Below are positions 10,135-22,365 of a DNA stretch of 64,000 nucleotides, piece after piece. Within the stretch, counting starts at the first letter, position 1, and each line of letters begins with the position of its first letter. Source of the stretch: Diogma glabrata (taxonomy: Eukaryota > Arthropoda > Insecta > Diptera > Cylindrotomidae); contig OY856186.1 of NCBI GenBank assembly GCA_963693315.1, forward strand, positions 234,460,236 through 234,524,235, read 5' to 3'. The notes below the pieces were generated by a model. That model was given only the letters and a program-made list of their open reading frames with translations, was not told where the DNA came from and did no database searches. The translations under genes were made by a program, and so were the position numbers.

Positions 10135-11653
10135 ATTGTTGGATTTTTGTAAATAAACCGAAATAAATGAAGTTTGATCCCATAAAAATATTGAAATTAA
10201 ATGAACCTTGATTTCTGAAGAAATGAAGGTTGATTTAATTTCCATATTTTAATGCGATTTTAATTATTTCAGTATCCCTAATGCATTTAAAACTTAAGAA
10301 CACAACACAATTAACAATTTAATTAGTTATTGTTTTCAAAAATTCACTTTTAAAACACTTTTAATCGCAATCAAAATAACCAAATTTGCAAGGGTTATTA
10401 ATTAAAACAGCTGGTTTGAGCTGTCAAAATATTTTCGGGAAAAAACTCTGTACTCACGCCGTTGGTTAATGTTCTTACTTAATTCTTATATTACAGTTTT
10501 AATATTAATGAAATTCAAATTTTAGACATGGAAGAGAATTTTCTTTAAACACTAATGCAAACATTATGCTAATGTTGTATTCAAAACGTCCATATAATTA
10601 TTTAAATTAACGAAAATTAACAGACGATAACTGTCAAATTATAAAACAAACATTTTGACAGCTCATAAATACAAAATTAATCATCGTTCTTCAAACTCAA
10701 TTACCACTTTTTCTTTTAGAAAACTTCAAATTTCGAAACGCATATTAATCACTTAAAATGGAAGGATAATAAATTTAGAAACATCTTCTTCTCGTCTTCC
10801 GTTCTTTAATTCTAGGACTACTATTTTTATTTTTTCTATTTATTTTATTAAAATTTACGAACATAAATTTAATTATTATTCTGTTTTCTTACGTTCCAAA
10901 AAAATGGACAAGAACACAAAATTAATGTTTTTAAAGTTGTTTAGGGAATTGTAAAATAATTCGTAAAATTAAAAACAAACTCATTAAAAATATTCAATCC
11001 AAAATATTATAATTGCTTTATCAAGGATAATATTCGTTTTATAAAGGATGGAGAAATGGTTGTTTAAAATTGTTATAAATTTGCCAAGACGGTGTCATTT
11101 GTTTTTGGTTTATTTATTCTTCTCAAACTTTATCTTTATTATTTTGAATGTCATTTTTTTTTCAAATATAATAAAAGAATTCTCAAAGGAAAAGAAACGA
11201 ACACAGAAACTGCATAAACATTAATTCGTTTTCACGATTATCAAAGAAAGGAAAACAAAAAACGTTATTATAAAATGAATATTCTGCGCGATTACTTGTG
11301 AGAAATATTTATAAAAAAAAAGGTCACTCCAAGGTGATAAATGTTACCTTTTTATAGTATTCAAAACAATGAAACAAATACATATTTGATTTGATGGTTC
11401 GAGACTTATTCTGGGCTCTGTACTTTGAAAAAGTAACACAGAGAACCCTTATCGTGACACAACGATTTTCTTGGACACCAGACACTCGGATTATGTTGAA
11501 ATTTGCTTCTGTAATCTATTTTCCCAGTCCGAAAATTTAAAAATTCAATTCCATATATCCATTTTAAGAAGACTAAAACGAAGGAAAGTTTGTTTGTGGA
11601 TGTCGATGTATGACACTTATAGGGTAAGAAATCACAAAATTTCAAAATAAAAT
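10135..11653. other. AT-rich spacer without recognisable genes
   Basis: I see no gene here. One inverted repeat stands out at about 10177-10250: 'AAATTAAATGAACCTT' pairs with 'AAGGTTGATTTAATTT' around a short loop. A weaker hairpin lies near 11318-11360 ('AAAAAGGT...ACCTTTTTAT'). The stretch could be unique intergenic or intronic DNA. Confidence 0.4.
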
Positions 11654-12834
11654 ACTTCGAGTTAAAAGACCTAAGTATTACACTCACGAGCCAAAAGCGA
11701 AATTCTTATCCCCATTTGTATTGGCATTTCTCGACGTTTTTGGACCTACTAATTCTAAAATAATGTGTGTTTCTCTGCAGGCCGTCACAACAGTCGTTAC
11801 AAAGAAAATCGCTGGAGCGATTTCAAAAATTTTTGTTTCTAAAAATATGTTAGCCTAATGGTAAGAGCCAAAAGGACGATGTGTTCGATAACTGTACCGA
11901 AAGTGTGCCAAAAAATCGTTAAGTGGTGTCAAAACAAGAAATTTGCATAATTTTTGCTTGAAAAACGTTCATTTTAAGTGATAACGAGTAGTAATATTGA
12001 ATGTGGAGAAATCTTGATGGTCGGCATTGGTATGTAAGACCAGGAGCTTGATTATTGTATTATAAGTGTGTCAAAAAAATGCAGTTAAGTTTGTCAAAAG
12101 AATGATTTTCACTTATTTTTTAACCAAGTTTTTTAAGAAACATAAAATGGTAAACATTTTCGATTAGAACATTTTTGAAATAATATTAATTATTTGTATG
12201 ACATGAAATGTAATTGAACATGAAATTAGATATGTTGGTTCTATTCAGCTTCCACTCCTTCCAACTTATAGAAACAGTTTGAAAATATCAAGTAGTTGCA
12301 GATTAAATGTCGTTTTTTTAACGAAAATTGTAATTATTAGGGAGATGTTTCTTGAGTAATTTTTTGTGTGATTCTAGATTCCCCGACTTCTGAATAACAA
12401 TACAGTTGGAAACTAAGTTTGAATTTTTGATTTTGTTATAATATTTGGAATATTTTTAGAATCTTGCATAAGTTTAAATTTTTGATTTTATTATAATTTT
12501 TGCAATATTTTTGGAATCTTGAAAAAAGTTTGAATTTTTGATTTTGTTATAATTTTTGCAATTTTTAAGAATTTTGGAAAAAGTTTAAATTTTCGGTTTT
12601 GTAATAATTTTTTGAAATCAATTCAATCTATTTAATAAATAATAGGTTGTTTGTTTTCGAAAAGTTAAAATTAGAGGTTTTTGAGTAGTCTTTATTATGT
12701 CTGTTGTAATTTTTCCGGCAACGTATTGATATTTCGTGTTAGTTTTGTAATAAACTTCTAAACAGAGGAAAAATTCTTGTGCTTTTAGAAATAATTTTTT
12801 GTTTAATATGAATAGCTGCCCAAAACTAAAAACA

Positions 12835-14320
12835 ATCCGACTAACATTCTGTGCACGGTGCACGAGTCTATGCACATTTCGTGCACATTTTTATTTCACT
12901 AATTTTTAAGATTTTTTAAATATTTTTGTGTATATGTATTTTAAATTAAGTTGAAGTTTAAAAGTGTTTGAGTGCTAACTTCATACCTGCTTTTATTTTA
13001 AGATTTTTTATTCATGTAAACCGTGTCTACAAAATGTGCATACAACTTTCATATATAATATCACGAGTCGTCAAATAATAGTCGATTATTTTTCATAATC
13101 ATTATCACGAATGTCATTTGAGGTCCCGAGTGCACGAGTGCACGAGGGAAATTTTAAACCTCAAATTGCATGAGTGGTAGTGTTGAAAAATAATCGACTA
13201 ATAATTTGATGACGAGTTGTATTTAGCAGACAATTTAACGAACAGAAATAGTAACATTATTTCATACAACATAATCCTTTGTTATCAAGCAAAATTAAAT
13301 ATTATTTCATCTTAGTAGGCGCATAAATGTTATAAATTTGTAATTTATTTTTGACAAATAAACATAAGCATGCAATCATTTATGAATGAAAACGGACATT
13401 TTTATTATTTGCAAATTGCATTTGTATATAATTGTGTATTATTGAATAATTTGTAGAAAAAATTTTATTTAGAAACTAATAATTATCTTTTAAACAAAAT
13501 TATAAATAAAAAAAATTATCTCGTTAAGCAAAAAAAATTATCTCCATATCTCTAGTTTTAAATTAATATATTAAGTAGGCCGAAAATAGTCACTATAATT
13601 CGCTGTTCCTTCCCACCAGAGAAAAATAATCGATATAATTCGTTTTGATTTGTTAAAAAATAGTAAATGAAGCGTTTTTATTAGACTTTAACGAAACTTT
13701 ATTTAGTGAGTTGAATTATCATTAATATTTGATGTTTTTAAGTCTAGGATTTTCTAATACGTTGTGAATTTTTCCTATACGAATATTTTTTAAATGTCAT
13801 TGCGAAAAATGAAGATTGCGGTCGTTTTTTGAAATTGTAAATTGAAAATGTATGTGTGTGATTGCATTTCTAAATGAGGCATCCATTTTTTTCGATACAA
13901 TTTAAATGAAAAAAAAATCAGATTTCAAAAAATTTAAGAATTTGGCATACATAAACAAATAATATTAATTTTTCATAATTTTCTGAATAATATAAAAAAA
14001 TAAATTTAAACATTAGTAAGCCTTTGATGTCGGCTTACAAAGGGACAAACAAAAAATATTAAATAAACATATGACACAATTTGTTTGTAAATAATAAATT
14101 TTTTGGTTATTTTTTTTCTTTAACCAAAAAATGTATTATTTACAAAACTAATACAATCCAAATATCATATCATATATTTAATAATTTTTTTGAATCACTA
14201 AAATTAATTATCAACAAACGGGCAATGACATGTGTTATATGAACCATTTTGTGCACGGGGATTTTATAACATGCACAATTACTGTACATTACAGGCATTT
14301 TTTTTTTCAAAATTGTTTTA
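12835..14320. other. Insertion within the decayed ACTTCGGTC copy, with fold-back structures
   Basis: This sequence is absent from the homologous position in the other two copies. It opens with 'GTGCACGGTGCACGAG' and closes with 'GTGCACGGGGATTTTATAAC', so the GTGCACGG motif recurs near both ends. Inside are a small fold-back (13067-13213) and a long imperfect palindrome around 14055-14185, centred on 'GGTTATTTTTTTTCTTTAACC'. No coding region is seen. Confidence 0.5.
13067..13213. mobile_element. Small fold-back MITE with a CGAG-rich core
   Basis: The arms 'TCGTCAAATAATAGTCGAT' (13067) and 'ATCGACTAATAATTTGATGACGA' (ending 13213) are near-perfect inverted copies. The loop contains 'CCCGAGTGCACGAGTGCACG', much richer in CpG than its surroundings. 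Similar cores occur in the fold-backs at 36805-36902 and 53375-53472. Confidence 0.6.
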
Positions 14321-14389
14321 CGGGAATATCCTCATAAAAGCGTTTTGACGAAAACTATATAAAAATCCTTAACCCAAACCGAAGTCGTG

Positions 14390-17300
14390 CACTGAAAGAA
14401 AAGATTGCTCAATTCAAGTATAATAGGTATAAGATTATGCATAATAGTTGCTTAAATGTGTGCTAAGCATAACTATTCTCAACTTATTCTCATTTGAAGA
14501 ATAAGACGCTAATAATTTGTTAATTTTTAAAATTCTAAAATTGAGAATATACAACATGATTCAAGTACATACAGTTGCTTGTTTAAAGTATATTATTCTC
14601 AATATGATAAATCTTTGATTTATAAAATCATAAACCGTTTACAAAACTATACTCCATTTGAGAATATATTTAATATTTTTAAGAATACTTGATTCAATGT
14701 GAATTAAAAACTATTAATCTTTTTTGAGTTTTAAACTCATTTTGAGAAAAAGTATACTAAGTACTAGAATATCCTTCGATGAAATTTGTTAGACTTTGAC
14801 TAAATTAAATTCATTTTGTGAATATCTTATCTATTTTCAAGAATAAAATATTGCAAAATATTCTTAAAACAAGTACAATAATTCTCAAGTTGAACCATTT
14901 ATTGATCAGCTGGCGCAAGATTTAAGTGAAAAATGCATCGGTTGAGAAAACGTGCAACGATCTTTAGTAATCTTTGAATATGAATTGATACTATTATGCT
15001 TAAATTGAGATAATAATGCTTGCTTGATATGTTCTTCTTGTTGTATTAGTAATCAAATTTATATATTTTAAAGAATGCAGTTCTTTTTGATAAGGATTTG
15101 GTATTATTTTAAAATGCAAACAAAATTAAATAAGAAATTAAAACACATAATTTTATTTAATATTATTTTACACTTTATTCACAAATATGGTTTTTTTTTA
15201 TATGAAGAAATTACATTCATTAGTAAATATTTTATATTTGAATTAACTAACTAGTTATTGTCTATTTATAAATACACAAACCAAAGAATATGTCGTTCAA
15301 ATAAATTAATAGGTAAAACTAACCAAATAAACTTGAAGCGAAATAACTTTACTTTAACCCTATTTAAACAATTTAAACAATTTAAAATGCAACCCTAACA
15401 TTTAAATTATTCCATTTTTGAATATTTGAATTAAATTTAAATAAAAATTAAAACAATTTAAAAATTTTGCATTATTAAAATGAAAAATTATAGAGCACAA
15501 GTATATAAAAAAAGCTAAATTATAAATAATATTATCAAATTTACCATATTTCCAATTCTGTTAACCTTGTTTATTTTAGTTTCGATGCAATTAAATTGTG
15601 GCTGCTAATTTCTAAGATCCATGATGAAATCGATTTTTATCAGGAGGTTCCCAATTACGATTTTGTCCTCAGTAGCCCTAAATAGCAGTGTAATTGCGTT
15701 GTGCAATGATTTAAGCACTTGTATGTTTTTAATCTAGAAAATAAGAAAATGTTTTTGCATTAATATAATGTTATTTATATAAAATAAATATTCGTAACTA
15801 ATCAATTTATCCGGTGTTTTCTTTGAAAGATTTTTTTAGCATTTAGATGTTTAACATGATTTTATAAAACTTGATTGACTCCGTTTAGACTTTTGCATAA
15901 AAAAACAAATTGTTTAACTCGCTTAGAAATGCTGGCACCCTACATCATATAATCAACCTACAATAAATAAAATTTTTTATAAAAACTCAATCACGTGTTT
16001 TAAAATAAAAACAATTTTAAGGAAACAGTTACAATAAAGCATAACATAAACACTTGCTTTAAGCTAAATAAAATTCCTGTCGAGGTACTACAAATGATAT
16101 GTTTGAAATAGAAAAAATAAATTTAAATATATTAATATTAAGATTATTAGCCAGTGTTAATTTCATGATGTTTCCCAACTAGGCGACCGAGGCGAAAACC
16201 AAATCAATTCGCTTTTAATTGTTGACTTGGAATAAAAAATCGTGTTAATGATAATACCATTTTTCATATAAAATCAAAAATCTTTTCAATTTATTTATAC
16301 TAATTTGAAAAAAAAAAAAACACTTAGAAAAACAATTAAGAAAGTACCATTAATTTATGCGCACTTCAATGAGGTTTCCTGAGTGCCACGTTTGAAAAAA
16401 TTTACAACTAACACTGATTAATTAATATCACAATGTAAAGGTAAAATATGTTAATGAAATATGATAATAATCATGACACTATTTACATACCGTAAATTAA
16501 ACACACAACATATTTCCTCCATATTTTGCACAATAAATAACACTTTTAAGTACACAGTTTATATCACGTTTCGATATCTTAAAATTTAAACTCAAACTAA
16601 ATCAGAATAACGTTAATAATAATACTTTCAATAGCATTTGTAACTAAAATTTTGTATGGTCCTATTACTCCTGTTAACAATATTATTCTCAAAATAAGCA
16701 AGAAAAAATCGTATCAAATAAGTATTATTTTCTCAATTTAAGTAAATCAGTCAAAAACGTGAATGAATCATAAATCTTATTCTCATATTGATCTCAATAT
16801 ACACGAATCAAGAACAATTTTGCACAATGAATTGCTTATATGAAGAAAAACTATTCAGGAATTATGAATTTCAATTTTTACGGAATGGGATTTTTAAAAA
16901 ACATTTGTTTGCTGTTTTAAAATTTGAAAAAACAGCTGGTTTACTGTTTTTCATGTTTTATGAAAGTTTATGGTTAAATTTTAATATAATTTTTTTTTTT
17001 ATAATGATATGTTCAAAGTAAAAGGTCTGATAACGATGTAGTAGAAAGGTGTAAAATTTTGTACAGAAGTTGGCATACACTCAAACTACTTTTCCCATAT
17101 CCACAGAATCAAAGAATATTCATAGATTCAAAAATCTTCTATAAATTTTCTCTATGTTTGTCTGTAGTTTAGAGATAGAAAATAGAGAAAATTTAGCCTT
17201 TATTAACTTGAAATTGTCTTATCTAGGAAAGTCTTAGTGATTCATTTTTCTGAAGCAATACATTAAGTTTACTTTGTACAGTTAAAATTCACTTTTTGTT

Positions 17301-19046
17301 TTAATAATCTCCACATCATTTACACTAAGAAGAGATGCCACCATACATGCAAAAACTATTGTAGCTCTGCATAGCGTAATCGTAGAGTTTTTAAATAGGG
17401 CTGCGTAATAAAATATTGACCTTTGTATTCCAACGTTCATCAATTCGAATCTTCAAATTATCTATCAACTTCTTATTAATTTCACTAATTCATTAAAGAT
17501 ACTGAATTTTAATATTGTGTCAGTGCTCATCAGTGTTGAATCTTATCTACTAAGATCCTCAACAGCTAGTCTTAAGCTTCTAGTAAACAGCTTCTTTAGT
17601 AAATCTCTTCACGCATCTACGTTTTCGACCAAATCTAAATATGTCTTAAGCTTCAATAAAGTCTTTATCAATCGCCCTTTGTTAGGATTGGGTTCTAGCG
17701 AGTCTTTGAATAAAAAACATGATTTCAAATACTTGACACTTTGACAGATTTATGTATTTGATTAACTTGTAGGTATTTTTATATAAATCATGGTGGTCGA
17801 TGTTTTCTTCATTCTTACTATAGATTACTTCAACATCTTCTCCTTTCCAGGTGCGCCTAAAACCTTCAGTATCAGATTTAATTTTACAGAATGTGCAACA
17901 TACCCCAAGATGTAGGCCATGATCTAGGTAGAATATGACCAATCGCTTCGATTTCTCAATATACTTTTTAGCTGAAGCTCCATCTTGTGTAGACGCAACC
18001 AAATCATTTTTAATAGATATTCGAATACAGCTAAGCTGTTGTTTTATTATTTCAATCATATCGAGAGTACTTATAAATCGAAAATTCGAATGAATCTCGT
18101 TTTATATGTGATATTTTCAGTTTTATCATTAAGGTTAACTCATTAAGGTTAAGGTAATCTTATCGACAGTAAACGACTGTAAACGACATCAACTCATCGA
18201 TGCTAAACTTGGTAACTTTCAATTTAATTGTACTCATAATTTTTTCTCCTTTTTATCAAAACCTTCGTGCAAAAGTTTTATTAAAGAGCTTTCATTATAG
18301 CGGGCAGTTTAAATCCATCCAATTTCTGAAAATGGTTGATGTTTAACTTTTTGATATTACATATTGTATTTTTCATTTTAACAGCGATGACAAAGAGAAC
18401 AAATATAAAACTGTAACGTTTTGTTTAATATAAAATTGCTTGGTTAAAACAGACACTTTCAAATAAATTTTAATCGTTACGACGAACGCATGGAAGAAAA
18501 TGAGATTTTCAATTTTTTTTGCGAGAATTCAAGTTTAAATTTAAAAACACAAAAAACAGTCAAAACAGCATCTTAAAAAACAGCTGTTTGCTGTTTTTGA
18601 TTGTTTCCCAAAAATTCGTAATATGTAATAAATTTGTCTAAATTAGAGAAAATAATTCTGTTAAAACAAACAAAATTTATCAATATCGGTTCAAGAAATC
18701 AGTTTTCTACATTTGATACTAAATTTTTTATTCGGATTGAGAATAAATATATTACAATTTCATCGATCTTTTGTAAGTTGAATTTGAGAATAAAGTTCTT
18801 CAAATAATTAGAATAATGCATAAACGTAGCATAATTGATTTAATTGCTGTAACTTATAAATCCACGAATTTGAAATTATTAGTCTTATTTTGTGAAATTG
18901 TTGAATTACTAAAACTGATCAATTTGATCTCAATTTAAGCATGAAATTCTTTTTTTAAGTAGTTAAGTCTTTAATTTTCATCAATTTTGATTTTCTGTTA
19001 TTAAGAATTGGTTTTACTCAATAATAGAATAGGATTTCTCTCAGTG
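14390..19046. mobile_element. 4.66-kb CACTG-ended DNA element with subterminal ATTCTCA motifs
   Basis: The ends are CACTGAAAGAAAAGATT (14390) and GGATTTCTCTCAGTG (to 19046), with TG on both sides (14388-14389 and 19047-19048). The flanks rejoin to 'GAAGTC.TGATATCTCAGAG', as seen intact at 32922-32943, so the insertion is well supported. Both terminal ~600 bp are studded with ATTCTCA / TGAGAAT heptamers in both orientations. CACT(A/G) ends, a 2-3 bp TSD and subterminal repeats are typical of EnSpm/CACTA elements, but I see no such transposase. The only protein trace is a hAT-like remnant at 17470-18062, perhaps a nested insertion. Confidence 0.65.
17470..18062 (-). pseudogene. hAT-like transposase remnant
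   Basis: The longest open piece is 125 codons (17682-18059). It contains 'STQDGASAKKYIEKSKR' followed by 'YLDHGLHLGVC'. This resembles the hAT core pattern in which an Asp-Gly ('T.DGA') is followed by a conserved 'C.AHGLHLAV' helix. Downstream toward 17470 the translation continues only with frameshifts and stops. There is no zinc finger or C-terminal dimerisation domain nearby. It is recognisable but weak, and lies inside the CACTG-ended element. Confidence 0.5.
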
Positions 19047-19129
19047 TGATATCTCAGAGCCTTGAGATTACAGTTCCTTCCTATTTTTCAATCGATTTGA
19101 GATCGTGACGAATACACCCATTAGCTATC

Positions 19130-19860
19130 TTCAACTATAATTGACACGGCTTGCCGTCGGAACTTTGAGTAAGTAATAGAGTTCCGTTTTTTATAACGGG
19201 TCCTATTGGTAAGAGTAGAACTTGTTTTTCCCATTTTATCGATTGTCTCGTAAACTATAAATCCTATGGGATTGAAGTTTGAGATGCGTATCCAAACAAG
19301 ATGGCGGATTTTTACTGGGGTACGATGTGATGCCTTTGATAAATGTAAATTTTTTTCTAGTCAAGTAAGGTAGGGTATCACATAAAAGGGCTCCACTTCA
19401 GTATTCTTTAAAAATGTATTTTGGAATTTTGCTCCCCACCATTTTTTGATCATTTTTAATAATGGCGTTTTCTTTTCTCACTTAACCCTGATAAGGGATT
19501 GAAAATCTTTAAAAGTATTTTGAATGATAGAAAAATTAGTACGTTTTTAATGTAGTGTAAAATACTCATAATTATATTTGTTAGGAGGGTGGGAATGAAA
19601 AGGGGTAAAACACCATTTAAAACCCAGTCAGATGGGATGTCATTTGAAAGAACAATTGATTTTAAAAAGATTACAGATTTTTTAGGATTTTGTGGTACAA
19701 AGTTTTTGAATTACGTATTGTCAAAACGTGCATTTTTTCCTATGTCCCGTGTTTCAACGTTTATAAGTACAAATAAAATATAAATTTATATGATTATATA
19801 TTTATTACGTTGCATCTCTACATTGTATCTACAAATGGTGTTTTATACCACAGTATTTTG
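19130..19860. repeat. Dispersed repeat shared (inverted) with 46390-46690
   Basis: Sequence around 19360-19460 ('AAGGTAGGGTATCACATAAA', 'CAGTATTCTTTAAAAATGTA') is the reverse complement of about 46400-46510. The neighbourhood also has 'AGTTCCGTTTTTTATAACGG', similar to the hairpin 'GTTCCGTATAAAAAACGGAACC' at 48488, the right end of the 44384-48510 insertion. This locus is therefore probably a decayed inverted relative of that insertion. A 64-codon open frame (19589-19783) is not recognised. Confidence 0.5.
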
Positions 19861-20331
19861 AAACAGCGTGGAAGCACTTTATTTTCATTCGGCGTCCAAG
19901 CAATACATCTTCACTGCGCAACATAGATAACGTTTCGGCAGCTCCTAAGCTATTTAAAAGCAATTCACAATAATCACATTACATATTACACACTGCACAT
20001 AATAATCGTCAATACCGTGGATTAAATGTTAATTGCTGTTCTGGACAAATTCAGGGTAACTTTGAAATTTAATTGCAACAGAACGGCTCACGCAGTATCA
20101 ATTATTTTATGCGCGTTGAAAAGGCAATTGACTGACCTATGGATAAAAAATACAAAGTACAAAACTTTTTACTTACACTTTTGAAAATATTAAAAAATGA
20201 AATTTTTAATGTGGCGAAAATAAATTTGATTGTATTATAAAAAATGTAGAGACTAGTGTTCGATGTATAGAAAGCACTTTAATAAAGTTTGACGTATAAA
20301 ACCAAAATAATTTTTATTTATTTTGGCTGTT

Positions 20332-20871
20332 CAGTGTCGCGTTCTTTTTCTCGACAGTGTTGACTATTGTTAACAATTGTTAACTTTCGTCGTTCTTTAA
20401 TTCAATAATTTTAACATTGTGTAACAAAAGGACGTCATGATATCGTTTCTAAATTCAATGTTAAACTGTCAAAAGTTAACATTTTGTAACAATTTCCAAC
20501 TCACCTCCTAGACATGAATTATAGAATGTTGTTATGTCAAATGGTATGTTGTGATCTATTTATCTGTCAAAATGTTAATAATTAAGAGATTCGTAAATAC
20601 AATTTCTTGTTTTTGTCTTTCGCAATTGAGTTTTATTATATATAAATTAAATAATTTTAGTATATTTTAGTATACAAATTAAATAATTTTAGTATATTTA
20701 ATTTATGTGCTCCAATAGAACAAATTTATTTTTGACAAATCAAACGTCTAATATTTTGTCGTTCTTAAATTATAAATCAACATTGTCGACAAAACTTAAC
20801 ATGACGTTTCAACACAATTTTATGACATTTTAACAATGTTAGAAAATGTTAAGAAAAAGAACGCGACACTG
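20332..20871. mobile_element. hAT-like MITE, TIR CAGTGTCGCGTTCTTTTTCT
   Basis: A 20-bp inverted repeat, CAGTGTCGCGTTCTTTTTCT at the left and AGAAAAAGAACGCGACACTG at the right, bounds 540 bp. CAGTG ends suggest the hAT superfamily, but no convincing 8-bp TSD is visible. The interior is rich in 'GTTAACAATTGTTAAC'-type palindromic pieces and has no ORF. Confidence 0.75.
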
Positions 20872-22365
20872 CCCGGCTTGGCGTTATATCAACAAAGTGA
20901 AGTACAGTTTGCACAAAAAAAGTTTGACGTAAAATATCATGATTTTTTTATCATTTTGCACTGCACTCAATCATAAATCTAAGATTGACAATAAGTGAAT
21001 ACATAAAAATAAACAAAACCACCACCTATTGACCAACATAATAAATGTCGTTTCATTAGCAAAAAAATTCACTTATATATTCAGTATGACATAGATAAAT
21101 CGATGTTATAATTTTCCCTTTTTTCAAATGGAAATAACGAGAATGATTGATTGAAATGGAAATTCATTTTCTATAGAAAAATTGGTATACTACATTTTCA
21201 AAATAAAAAAAAGAAAACAAACATAAACTGTTAAATGAATACGACCAAGTGTTGCGTGACAAGTAATTTGTTGTCGCTCTCAAAAAATATATATATATGA
21301 AAAAGTCAAATCGGTGTGAAACGAATTTGTGGTTTACTGTATTCTATGTTGATAAAGATTTGTGGTAGTTATTTATTTATCAATCACTTTCTATAACATA
21401 ATTCAATTCAAATCAAATAACTAGCACTAAAACAGGTAAAAAAAGTCAATGACACATTGATTAATGTTTAACTTTTTTGTAGTGTTTCCCACAATTGGGT
21501 CAGTTTTCTGTTTCAAATTGTTGCTTCACATAAGAATGGGATATTTGTAGTAAGGACGGCAGTCAACAAACAACAATCAACAAACATTTCACGAGCAAGG
21601 GCAATTCACTTCCAGAATTGGCTTTGTTCTTCCATTCGGTACATTCACTCAATCTTCTTCTTATTCGATCGCTCGATTATTAGTAAAATACAACGGACAG
21701 CATTCAACAATTTTATTTTTATTGGTAAGCAATTGCTAATATTAGCACAGAAAAATATCTACCACTACAATAATTGTAGAACAATGATGGTATCACGAAA
21801 ACCGCCAACGGATAACGATATGTTTTATTTATAGTGTTATATTTAATAGTTGACTATTATCGTTATCGATAACAAACCGAACGGTATTGTCGACATGCAG
21901 CAAAATGTTTGAATCACCGAATTTCGACAGTTAAAAAATGTAAAATGTAAAATACATTTTTTTTCGATTCGATAGTGAAGGTAATGATGATGTGATGGTG
22001 TAGAGATATCCAACATTTTGCTACTGCATTCATGATACCACCACAGGTTTTCACTCTTTGTTTGCGCAGACAAATATTAATTGTTGGCTGTAATTTCTTT
22101 AAAAGCACGTTTTACAATAATCACTTCTATGTAAATGTTTATCAAGGAGAAAATAAATTTAAAATATTTTAATTTAATTCAGTGAATGTCAGGATCAGTT
22201 GTAATATAATTAATATTTATTGAGTTATTTGATTCAGGCTTTTTTTTAAACTCTTTATACTAACCGTTTATATTAACGATTTTTGACAGTAAATATGTTT
22301 CGAATCAAAACTAATGTCGAATTCTTTTAACCCAAATCTATAAAAAAATATTGCGACGCTGATGC
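20872..22365. other. AT-rich spacer, no gene recognised
   Basis: I see no coding or repeat feature with support. A short (AT)n at about 21288-21298 and a 'GTTATCGATAAC' palindrome near 21861 are the only local motifs. Overlapping short open frames on the minus strand near 21843-22108 have no recognisable similarity. Confidence 0.35.

Larger units (their letters stand above)
11654..14389 (+). mobile_element. ACTTCGGTC-ended element, decayed copy 2 with an insertion
   Basis: The left end reads ACTTCGAGTTAAAAGACC, a degraded version of the family terminus. It continues with the conserved 'AAGTATTACACTCACGAGC' region and the A/T-rich 'GAATTTTTGATTTTGTTATA' repeats. The right end, 'AACCCAAACCGAAGT', is at about 14371-14385. 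Between about 12835 and 14320 unrelated sequence separates the family's 'CCCAAAACTAAAAAC' and 'CTCATAAAAG' blocks, so a secondary insertion is likely. It is the most diverged of the three copies. Confidence 0.75.
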
